Shown: piece by piece, positions 37,700 to 48,496 of the stretch
Layout: the number at the start of each line of letters is the position of its first letter
Numbering within the stretch: position 1 is the first letter of the stretch
Assembly (NCBI RefSeq): GCF_021155765.1
Contig: NC_060110.1
Coordinates: 20,358,001-20,422,000, forward strand
DNA from: Diprion similis
Taxonomy: Eukaryota; Arthropoda; Insecta; Hymenoptera; Diprionidae
Reading direction: 5' to 3'
Length of the DNA: 64,000 bases
The notes under the pieces: generated by a model
The model's database searches: none
Told to the model about the DNA's origin: nothing
What the model saw: the letters and a program-made list of their open reading frames with translations, nothing else
Position numbers and translations under genes: made by a program

Positions 37700-40600
37700 T
37701 TAAGTCAACTTTGTATAACTCGGTGGTGAAAACTTTTTTCTCAAAAATTTTAAAATGTACAACGGCATACACGAGACCAACGTTATCACTAGTACTTTCC
37801 AAAGGAAATCTGTGGTCTTTATGAATTCAGCATCTGTGTAAAAGTAAATTTTTTTCATTATTATAGCTCGCGTGAAAAAAAATATTTTGTTAGTATTAAG
37901 AATGTAGCAAGTAAAATGATGAAATTGGATATGCTCACAACTCTATTTCTGACTTCTGTATAAAAAATATGTCTGATTTGATTGAGCGAGTCAAGATATT
38001 AGAGAGCAAGACTAGTGATAAAATCACAAAAATATGTATTGGCTTGGATGATAATTCATTTTTACTTACCGAAATAATCCTTCAACACGACCAAGGATAA
38101 CAAATATAATCCCAAAGATAAAACTTCGGCAAGAACCATAATTTTGTGCCAGGTTCGAACAGTCAAGGCCACCATAATTAATTCTGTTAATACCAATGCT
38201 GAGAAGCTAATAGCCACAATGTGGATGAATTCATCTTCGAACATGATGAGGGCACCGTACATTATGACCCCCCCTGAAATTTGATTAAAAAAATAATCAC
38301 ATACTTAAATCAGTAGCAGCAGTGTAAAGCAGGAAAAGAATTGCAAGTAATATTTTACCTTGATATATACTGATCAAAATCCACATAAAGAATGTTTTAT
38401 AAGACAGACAACGTCCTTTACTAAGATCTTTATAAAGCTCTGGATAGGTAAGTGCAATTTTTTCGGACACATCCTTATCCAATACCAATGAAAACACAGG
38501 GAACATCGTGTAAATCGTTGCGTAGCTGAAAACAAGACAAAATTTGAAAGTTTCTCTGCCATTGTAATCAATCAATAAGTTTGGGGATTAATTTTAAATA
38601 CTTACCCGACCATCAAGAATCCCTGATACAACGCCACAGACGACAGATAGAAAACCGCCGAAAACACAGCCTGCATTGTAGAAATAATCAAGCCACGATG
38701 GATGACGAATTGACTCAGAGCAGCAGATCGCTTGTAACTTCGTCTGCCATGAACGAGCAACAATGTAGAAAGATGACTAAATTGAGGAATTGAAAAATCA
38801 GCAGCTAAAGACGCCTGACGTCCTTCCAAACCCTCCAAGCCGATACCTGCGAAAAATGAAGATATAAATTAGTCCAAGCCTGTCATATGCTGAAAATATA
38901 CTAATGATTTACAAAGTAGCATCCTCACCAGCATCCGCTGCCTGTATCATTGAAACGTCATTTCCACCGTCACCAACAGCTGCCGTTCTTTTGCCAGTGT
39001 GCTGCTGTATGAGAGTAACAACTTCGGCTTTTTGAGTTGGTGAACATCGACAGCAGACGACAGCTGGGGAGCCACATGCCAATTCCAGAAATTCATTCTC
39101 ATAGTATTGGAGACACACTTCGAGAGAATCCCCGCTGATAACTAGCGCGCAATCTTGCTTTTTTCTAAAAGTATTCAGTTCCAAATGTGCGTCTGTTCTT
39201 GTCACAACGGACTTAAATACGTGAAGTCCTTGAGTTCGCGAAACTAGTCGGGAAGACTTTGCTATACACGTTGCTGTTTCCAATTTATCCCCAGTCAACA
39301 TCCATATCTAAAAAGTTGAAAAAGTGTTACCCTCCATTTTGTGTCACTCATCACAGTGTGAACAATATAGTTATAATTTTTTCAGCACAATCAGAATGGC
39401 ATTAAACTTGTACCTTTATTCCTGCATTTCTTAACAACTCCAAAGTAGGCCTTACTCTATCTTGGAGCTTATCTTCAACGCCTGTTACACACAAAAGTTC
39501 CATTTCCCTTTCGAGACTTTCTACAACTGCTGTAACTCTGGACGCTCTGTCGCTGACGCACATTCGTGCTGCATTGTACCTGGAAAACGTTAATGTTCAG
39601 AGTGATGCAGATACTCCCTGCATGAGTGGTCGACAGAACAGTGGCAGCTCATGTTTTTTATAATTGCAAGTAGCTTGGAATTGAATACCTAGCTTCAAAA
39701 TCAAGATACTGTTCTTCTGTGAGAGTTTTTTTAGCGACAACCAAAGTCCTCAGTCCCTCTCTGGCCATATTTCCACATTCTTCTTCAAGCCAATCGTTGT
39801 ATTGTACTATTCCAGACATAACAACATCGGCGCCTTTCAAATAAAACACCGTTTCGCCGCTGGCTTCCTCTCTGACAATGATACCCATCCTTTTCGTCTC
39901 AGATGTGAAAGGAAAAGTTTGCAAAATTTGGTAATTCAAAACCTGTCCATTTGGCGCCTTCAACTGCATGGATACTAAGTCACGTTTTACAAGGGCCAAA
40001 CCAACTTCTTCGGTCCATTTCACCAATGCGACTTCATCCGGACTCGAGGCTTGGTAACTCGGCTTTTGCTCTGTGGGATAATAGTGCTGATCGGCTTCAG
40101 TTTGGCTGTAAATAAAATGTGATTCGTTACAACCTCGGCACTTTCAGAAATAAAAACATAACAAAACAATAATGTGCTTACAGTCATACCTTTGAATAGA
40201 TCCTGTATCTCCAGTTTCTACGCTTACTGTATCCAAATTATTAGTAACAGTTGAATCATCGTATACTGGCGTAACATTGTGGCAAAGTGCAAGAGCATGG
40301 ACAGCTTCGTAAATTCTTGTGCTTTCAGATCTTCTGACCTTACCACCATAAGACATTGTGGATACTCTTATTGGAGAATTTTCAGAGCTTGGTGTTGAAT
40401 AGTAAGCTTTCAATACAGAGGTAACTTCGTCAAACGTTTCTTGACCATACGAAACTGTTCCCAAATGCAATTTTTTGAAAACCATTATATTTTGTGTCAA
40501 CGTTCCCGTTTTGTCACTAAGCAAATACGATATTCTTCCCAGTTCTTCGGGGATAGTTGTCGTTCTGACAACTGTGCCCGCTATTTCTTTATCTCTTTGA

Positions 40601-43600
40601 ATACACCAGGCGTAAAACGTTTTGCCCATGTCCAAGTTTACCCGCAAACTTATGGGGATAATGTATGAGAACAGCAACACGAAACGGAACATGTAGCGGT
40701 ACCAAGGGCCATTGAAACCCTTCAAACACATCATTACCAAAGCAAGACCGATGACCGCACAAAATAATACCTGTAGGTAATTCAAGGTTGATGTAGGTCT
40801 TTGTAATATTCTAGGTACATGACCCCTGAATTCGGTAAAAGAATAATTAAAATTACCTTGGTCAGCTGATTGATCTCTTGGTCCAGTAAACCAACTTTAG
40901 ATCTTGGAGCGGAATGATTCATCAGTGATCGTGTTTCTTGGCCAGTATAGACAACTATTCCTAACGCAGAACCTGAGGCTATCGCAGTATTTGCCCACAA
41001 AGTGTTGTCCACACCGAGGCTTTCTTCACTACTGTATCCATCATACTGGAGAAATGTGTAACAAATAACTGAATTAAAAAATCACCTTCCCTATTAGCTT
41101 GATGCTGAATTTTGAATGAAGCCCCATGTAAAAGTCTCTTTGATATCGCATTCGTTGCAGTTACTTTACCACGAGCAAACAAGATTTACAAGCAATAAAC
41201 TAAGTTTAAACATTTCACAATCATCAGATAAAGTCAATGTATGTTTAGTGATACTACAAATAGCAACTATCATAAAAAAAAAAACATAATTTAGAAGTGA
41301 CAGGTGTCAGATTACTGTCAAAAATTTTTTCCCTCTTCACTTTCGGGTACCATTAATTTAATTCATACAATTTTTTGGATATTTTATTCAATTTTGACTG
41401 CTCCACCTACTTACTCTGGTAAATGTTCCGATAAAACTGTGTATATCTTTCTGCGGCTTTTCGACATAGAGGCTTGCTTTGATATCAAATAACTGAGCAT
41501 CGTTATCCAATTTTTGAGTAGCAGGAACAGCTAAACGCAATTTCCAGTCTGTTTCTCCATCCAGTTGATCCGTTCTGACAAAACATGCTCCAGACTTTTC
41601 AGTAGTCCGTAACAGAACTAAATCAGCTGGAACTCTCTGGCCTTTTTCAACAATTACCTATTTCAACAAAGGAGACAAGTGTAAATGTAATTTAAAATCC
41701 CAACGACATACACAGATAAAATTCTTAGGTTGATGGTGGTTTTTTCGTATCAAGGTTAGACAAAATTGTTAAGTTAGTTATGAATCTTGTTGATACAACA
41801 GGAGGTCTGAAGAGTTGATTGAACATACAACATCACAGTCTTACTGACGTCATGACTCACGAGTACTAATGTAAATATTTGGATACTCCAAAAAGTCTAA
41901 AAACTGTAGGTAAACAGAATAAAATTCTATAATGTTAAAATTTCGTATTAAAAGGAATAGATCATCTACATAATATGATACTTTATAAATTTTTTCAGAT
42001 TTTTCGTAAACATAGTGGAATTGCTTTCAAAGAAATATTGTCTGAAGCTGTGATTCACTCAGGTTGCACCCACAGATAAGCTTATCACACTATGAATACC
42101 CATACCAGTGAACTTTATTGATTCTTAGTAGGCCACGGGAACGAATAAAGTAACAGTAAAAACCTATTAATGTTGAACGGGAATGAAATAAAACTCAACA
42201 TGGCAAGGCCACTATTTAATTACTGCTTTGATTGAAAAGAGCAAGTGACTGCTCGTTGGGTCCACCTACCAAGTCACCGACTCGTAATTTTGAACTTGGA
42301 ACAAGCTCTGGTGTGTCACTTCCTCTAACTATTCTGTAGTATTTTTGCGCATTGACTTCCTTGTCCCTTTTATAACGTCTGAAGTCATCAACGGCTTCAC
42401 GGCAAATTGTCACTGTTAAAACGAAGCCTAAAGGCCCCCAGTATGTGTACAAGTAGCCGATCCTTATGTCAGGTAAAAACTGAGACATGGCCATTATGAG
42501 GAAGTACAGGTTCAAGAAAAATTTGAACTGCTGAAACAGAACCTGGGGAAAAGAGAGACATATCTTCAAAGTACATATCACAAAAACACTTTTTACCTAA
42601 ATACCATATTGTTATTACTTATTGAAATTGTACCGTATCGAATCAGTAGAAGAAAGTTTTCTATACCTAAACCCGATAGATTGATAAGATCATTAGGTCA
42701 GATCAATGAATGAGCCCACTACTACGCGAAAGGAAGCAAAGTATCTTGTTTCTTGTAGACTTGAATATGTATCCATAAATCTATAAGGTAAACTCTCACA
42801 CTGATGCTCTATTGATTTTTTTAGTGTTACACTTATAAGCTGAACTTTGACTGAACACCTTCCATTATTAGTCTCAATACTATTGAATTCTATACTTTCA
42901 GAACTTTGAAAGTCATGTGAAAATTCTTCCCTGATTTCTGATTATTATTCTCCGTATATTGCAGTTTGTATTTTAAGATCATTTATAGCAATGAAGAAAT
43001 TCCCCAACAAATTATTGGTATCACAGATGACAGAATGCGAATTAAGAGTGTACAGTAACTTAAAAATGAAATAAAATATTATCCGAAATACTCACTTTTA
43101 TTTTCATCAGTGAATTTACTTTACTGCAATTCATGTTCCGGAACTATTACTCATGAAAAAAAATTGACAAATCGGTTTTTGATTGCTTTGACAAGAGCTC
43201 ATAGTGCGATGGTGCTTAAATCGAAACTTACAAGCAAATTAATAATTAGGTAACACGTCTTCCAGTACAGCTATCATATTCAACTGACCTTACATAAAAA
43301 TTTATTGGTAATGGAAAAGAAAAATTTATTGGTAAAGGAAAAGGAACGTTTGCGACCTTGAATTTAATATCTCAAGCAATATATGCTCTAGACTACAATT
43401 TTAGAATTCCAAACTATTAGACACGGCGTATAATTAGTGCCTCACTAATTAGTCAACAACTCACCAGAGGTAAAAATGTGATGACGTTGTACTTTTGGTT
43501 CCTGATGACATTTGTCGGAAATTTTTCGTACAGTGGTTGTCCAATGTGAATTGTCCTGGCTCGAAGTTCCCTTTCTCTGCAACATCGTCGCCACATCCAC

Positions 43601-46268
43601 GTGCAACATCTGTAACGAAATTTTACCATGAAGTAAGTGATAACTACTGGTTGTAACTGTGAGTACTGCAAACGTGAAGATTTAATGCTGCTTCAGTGCT
43701 TTTTCGCAAATATATGAAAAAAATAAACTCGTTCTTTCCAATTCATATTTAAATGAATTTACGCTATCATCTGTTTATTTATCTTTTTCAGAGTGTTTGG
43801 ACAATTGGGTACGATGCTAACAATGACTCCATGTTCAAGTGTAAAAGCAAAGACCATTTTGCCTTGGAAATGTAAAGAAGCAAGCTTATTGCACATCGCA
43901 ATAAAAACTGAGTGAAAAATGAGCTCAAAGTTAAAGAAAAAGTAGAAAATATTCTTGCGCGAAAAAATTTCCATTGCAACAAAAAAAAGAGAAACTAGTG
44001 AAAAAGAAAAAAAAACGCGTACAATATCCAAAAATATCAAAAGTCAAAATTTCAATTCTAGTAATAAATACTACAACAGATACTTAGCACCGTGAAATAA
44101 ATAAAGTAACAAGTGACCGCTGACATATACATTATAATATTGCTTGCAGCACAGTTGTTGATAACTAAATTGAGCAACAATATAAACTGTGTTATTAAAT
44201 GTGCGTAACGAACATTCGAAGCCGAGAGTTAAGCTCATGCGTCGTGCGGCAACAAGGGGGGCTACACATTTCTTTTTGGGGGGAAGTGTAGCTGGTGGTG
44301 ACTAAATTTTAGCACGATCGTTGAGCAATTTATTGACGCTTGCATAGGTACGACGTATATGCAGCGACGGATCCGCGATTACGAGGAGACGAATTCCCTC
44401 GTTAAATAAACTTAGCGAACTGCCGGATGTATCGAACTGCGGCGAGTGGCGTTCGTCGCGTTCATAGCCAGCCGGTATAGTATAGATAGATAGCTAAGTT
44501 CCGCTGGCCGAAAACGGTCGAAAAATTGAGGTATACGCAGTATTCCTCGGTCATTCGTACAACAGAAGTGCGTCACCTTGTCCACGACCTGTCATTCCTG
44601 GGCCTCGATATCAGCGGAATGTCCTCCTTCGAAAGTCTTATTACGTTGCTGTGGGTCTCCATTTGGTTGGTGTATCGTTTACAAAACGGCACTTAACATG
44701 ACGCGGACTCGCAGTCTTTCAATTATTTCTATAGAATGTAGACTGAATTGGGATGAGACAAAGTCGGATTCGTAGTTTAGCGAGATAACAAAAACGCTTT
44801 AGCTTCACATGACATCATCCAGAGACCTATGCACTGTGGCACGCCTCCGTTCAGGACAACAATAGAACCAATAAGAACAAAGGTTGCGGGTAAAATTTTT
44901 GCGTTCAACACTTGTTAGCACAATGTAGGAAAATAGCGCGTCGTGTTGTGTTCTATTTAACGCCGATATATATCATTGTTTTCGTTCAATTTACACGCTA
45001 TGAAAATGGACGTTTTCCAAGTTTTCATCCCAAAGATATACTGGCGACACCTATGGGTCTTACCATGAATTAATTAAGTATTAGACCGGGGTCAACAAGT
45101 AATCAATTCGATCAATCTGGACAAGGTCCGCACGATCGGTAATCGAGATTACAGTTCTATTTTTTATGCATCGCTCTTTTTTCCAAATAAACAAAAATAG
45201 CCAAGCGATTTACAGACCAAACTTAATAAAAATCGTCAAATATATGAATGAAATCTCATTTGATTTTTAAGAAGATATATAAAAACATGAGCTACGGTAA
45301 GATCAGTCGGTCGGGAAGAACTGTATCATTGGTCCAAGCCGGTTAATGCAATCGACAAATATTACCAAATTGGGATGATCATTCAAATCAGGCATTTCCA
45401 TGCTTCACGGACGAATCGCGCCATGCTTTGTAAAAGAATGAGATGATATTAAAATCGCGAATATTTTTCAAGAAAACTTTCTACCGATCGCGGGATTCCC
45501 GCTGAAGGAGTCATGAGTTTATCTCTCGTAGTTCAATGCCTTTAACTGTCGCATTTCCGCCGTAAGATATAAATGCGGTGGGATTGCGGTGGCAGAGAGA
45601 TAAAATTCCTTCAGCATTATCAATCACTTTTTAAGACCAATAGTTTTTTGTGTTCATGAGTAAAATCGATGGAGAAAGAATTTTGAACCAGTTATCCCTG
45701 GAAAATTTTTGCGACCAGTACTCTGTAGGTAAATAAGCTCAGGCGGGCTTGAGACAGTAAAAAACCGTGTACAATCCGGTAGCTTCTTTATCGGCGGAAC
45801 CCGTTTAACACGAAATCCCACAAGAATACGGAAAACCGCATTAGGATAATCATCTTTTAAAATTCTCGGTCAACGGTTAATGATTTCCACCCGATCAATC
45901 ATCAATTGTATAAGTTTCTCTGATTGAGAATCGTGATTCAGTGAGTTGCTGCTATCTGGCGGCAATGCTGGAGATTCAAGCGTCACAAAATATCGATTTC
46001 ACTCATTTCGATATGAAGGCGGGAAATTTGTTCGAACTATTTTTCTGGTGAACAAGGCTGATAATAAATTAATTATATGCGGATTATGTTTGACTTACCC
46101 GCATAATATATTTGTGCAGAATCGCGAGCAAGTGTTGAAACGTCGATTCCTTGACGCCAACAAGCGGATGCTATCTTCCGAAGGTTGCAAAAGGTAGTCA
46201 GTCTCTTCATCCATTTCGAAGTCTCGTTCGTCCGAGCTCAGACGCAATGGCAGCTCCTCCAGCCTCAT
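37700..46268 (-). CDS. ATP9B: Phospholipid-transporting P4-ATPase, ATP9A/B (Neo1) group
   Basis: Thirteen exons: 46268-46099, 43609-43465, 42542-42270, 41657-41415, 41045-40857, 40770-40190, 40105-39689, 39579-39414, 39307-38929, 38846-38606, 38525-38359, 38273-38070, 37833-37700; total 1,102 aa (human ATP9A 1047, ATP9B 1147). The family acts in the Golgi, TGN and endosomes and, unlike most flippases, does not need a CDC50 subunit. Landmarks: actuator DGET at residues 229-232, PISL in M4, phosphorylated Asp in DKTGTLTQN (about residue 426), [11 protein letters not shown] at about 840, and the class-typical end SPPSYTKLT. Exon 1 encodes an acidic cytosolic N-terminus ([20 protein letters not shown]) like the start of ATP9B. 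All junctions keep phase. The acceptor of the 38,273 exon abuts a run of seven G. A single insect gene probably represents both vertebrate paralogues. Confidence 0.95.
43610..46098 (-). other. ATP9 first intron with CpG-rich patch
   Basis: The intron is about 2.5 kb, far longer than the gene's other introns. From 44,220 to 44,660 base composition changes to CpG-rich DNA (many CGACG, GCGG and TCGCG words), unlike the AT-rich flanks. No coding exon with good splice sites was found. It could be an internal promoter or enhancer. Confidence 0.55.
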
Positions 46269-46821
46269 AGCTGAATGTTATATTTATACATGTAGTATTT
46301 TAAAACATGAAGTAAGACCGCTGACAAAGTTTTAGAACTTTTCCTTCAAGTGTAATTAATTCGTTTTAGTTTCGACGATGTCAGACTAGTCTCTATAATT
46401 TGGACGTTTGGCGTAAGAAGATTATCTCGAAGCGCAGCGAAATTCCAAAATAATAAATAGGTCTACAAAGTTTTGTTTACATGTAAAACAAATATCTTAT
46501 CATTAAAAATAGTTACGTATAGTCAAAGCGAGCGATCATTCCTATTCGTTTTTATCTTTTAAAACAAGAATTATATTAGTATGATCCGGTACTGTCGCAT
46601 ATTTAGCATATGAATTAATATTAGTAAGGTTAAATCTTCACGAGCCACGGTAAATCCTGCCGGTATTTTTTCTTTGGTTTTAACAAGTATTAACAATGGT
46701 ATTCAGGACGTTTGGTAACGTTTAGGATGTCGTTGGACTAAGTAAAATATGTACAAAAAACTACGGTACTAAACTATTCCTCAAAATTCACAACATTTGA
46801 AAAATAGTCGTGTGTTGTCAA

Positions 46822-46831
46822 CCGCCATGTT
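46822..46831 (+). promoter_or_regulatory. YY1-type motif CCGCCATGTT upstream of ATP9
   Basis: Exact match to the CCGCCATnTT word common at metazoan core promoters. It lies about 550 bp upstream of the ATP9 start codon and 22 bp from a CACGTG palindrome. Confidence 0.45.
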
Positions 46832-46852
46832 GAAGACCGTACGACAATAGAT

Positions 46853-46862
46853 GTCACGTGAC
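46853..46862. promoter_or_regulatory. CLEAR-like palindrome GTCACGTGAC
   Basis: Ten-base perfect palindrome with a CACGTG E-box core, identical to the published CLEAR core bound by the TFEB/MITF bHLH-Zip family. It is about 585 bp upstream of the ATP9 ATG. Other CACGTG-binding factors (Myc/Max, USF) are alternatives. Confidence 0.5.
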
Positions 46863-47189
46863 TTTCGGATCGCGCATGCTCCAAGGCGCCTGTATTTAAA
46901 AGACTCTGCAACGCGATAGCGTTAATTAATTATAGATATTCTACGTAAGAAAGACACAACACTAATCATTAAAGATATTTTGTTGTAAAAAACAAGGTTC
47001 GAATTACGAGGTCGAGAGCAATGAATTTTATTGTTCGACAAATGTCAGAGAACATTCCAGCATGCGCATACCATTACATATTCGAGACACATTTCAACAC
47101 TTAATATCGTGAAGACAGACGAAGCCTACAATCATGATTCACAATACACACAGTACTTTATGCACTAGGCGTACAAAGAAGTTACAGAT

Positions 47190-48132
47190 TCAGTTGAATT
47201 TTATTTGATACCGTTTCCGCAACATATTTACGGTAACTTCTGCCGCCCCATCCCCGGCCTTTCCCCTGGCAAGAAGTCTTCGGAATAATTGTTTAGAAAC
47301 GTCTTTTTCCTCTTGCGTCATGAAGTTCACGCTCAACTGAAACCTGTTGCAATGACTGAGAGCTGTCAAGACATCAATTACCGTATCTACATCGTCACCC
47401 TCTGGTAAATTCCTCAGGCATGCGTCCATGATCTCTCCCAGAACGCCAAGAGGGACCTCAGGTCGAAATATTTCGATAAAAACGACGGGCCTGAAACACG
47501 ATATGAAAAATTTAATTGCAAAAGTGTTTCAAAACTCGCCTGTTACAGTAATCGATATCCGAAAGCATAAATGAAACAATTACGTTACTTTATGGTCAAT
47601 AAATATTCAAATCTCTTCTTGTGTTCAGTTATTTTTTTCCACGTTTGCAAGAATTCCTCAGTCGTTTTTGGGGCCTGCACATTTTGAATAATTGTGGTAT
47701 CCTCCGCTTTTTCCACGTTGTTATCAAACGAGTCTGCGGGTTTGTGGGGCATCGATTTGGTTAACGTGTAAAAGCCATGGGGAAGTTGAGTTTTGGAATT
47801 CGTGCATGATGCTGCGCTGTTCCACCGAACTCCCAACTTGGGTTGCTTGTCTGAACGCTCCACGGGCTTCAAGTGAGCTGCACTTACCTTGAAAAAGTTG
47901 TAAAATATAATTAAACGTGAAAAAACTGTGACTTGTATTCACGCCCAAATATGACATATTTACAAAACTCTCGTCACACCATATCTCTGAATTGATCGTA
48001 CGTAGGAACGCGTTGTTCGACCGCACGAATTTTCGCGTCATTTTGGAGCTTGTATAAAGCGTCGGCTTTCACGGCATCGTGCAACTCAACTTCGAGAGCT
48101 TCATAATCGATAGGTTGTTCCAAAATGCTCAT
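47190..48132 (-). CDS. CCDC103: Coiled-coil domain-containing protein 103, dynein-arm attachment factor
   Basis: Exons 48132-47980, 47887-47589 and 47490-47190 give 250 aa (human 242). CCDC103 is needed to anchor outer and inner dynein arms on ciliary and flagellar axonemes. The N-terminal dynein-attachment domain is clear: residues about 8-50 with IDYEALEVELHDAV and AKIRAVEQRVPTY, then AAHLKPVERSDK after the first junction. The C-terminal RPAP3-C-like region covers about residues 125-230, with VLTALSHCNRFQLSVNFM. Junction phases agree (ATG|GTA; ATA AA|G CCC). Exon 2 itself begins GTAAGT directly after the acceptor CAAG. The gene is head-to-head with the unknown gene at 48,497, with about 365 bp between start codons. 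Confidence 0.93.
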
Positions 48133-48496
48133 TTTTTATGAGGAAATTTTTTACCAGCAATTTGTTATATATTTATCTTTATTTATATTATATTATTCAA
48201 ATCTGTCAATCAGCTGATATTTACTGCACCAACTGCGTTATATTTTAGTGACAAGTAAAACCGAGGTATCCAGGAAACTGTTTGTTGCCATGGTCACTTA
48301 CTTACCTATCCGCCACCGTACTTCGTAGGAAACATCATTAATTAAATTTGGTTATGTTACCCCTGACCGTTTTGTTCAATATCTTCATAACGCCATGAGG
48401 GTTTAAATTTTACTCGAGTGGATAAAAACATAAAAAAATGTAACAAAAGGAATTTCCACATTTTGACCAGCATTTATACTGAAAATTATAGTCGAT
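48133..48496. promoter_or_regulatory. Divergent promoter of CCDC103 and the unknown plus-strand gene
   Basis: Only 364 bp separate the two start codons. The interval contains an X-box-like element (48,284-48,297), 152 bp from the CCDC103 ATG and 200 bp from the plus-strand ATG, the spacing usual for RFX-controlled ciliary genes. Confidence 0.65.
48284..48297. promoter_or_regulatory. RFX X-box-like element GTTGCCATGGTCAC
   Basis: One perfect half-site (GTTGCC) and one half-site with a single mismatch, separated by AT, as in the X-box inverted repeat bound by RFX factors (RYYNYY N1-3 RRNRAC). Confidence 0.6.

Larger units (their letters stand above)
46269..47189. promoter_or_regulatory. ATP9 upstream region and CCDC103 3' flank
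   Basis: No gene. From 46,800 to 46,920 base composition and motifs look like a core promoter for minus-strand ATP9 (CCGCCATGTT and GTCACGTGAC, given separately). AATAAA on the minus strand at 47,032-47,027 is a likely poly(A) signal for CCDC103. Confidence 0.55.

Noticed and set aside
37530..37802. 90-codon open frame on minus overlapping the ATP9 last exon
   Set aside because: It is a shifted frame; the true frame reads [13 protein letters not shown] and ends SPPSYTKLT, matching the ATP9 C-terminus.
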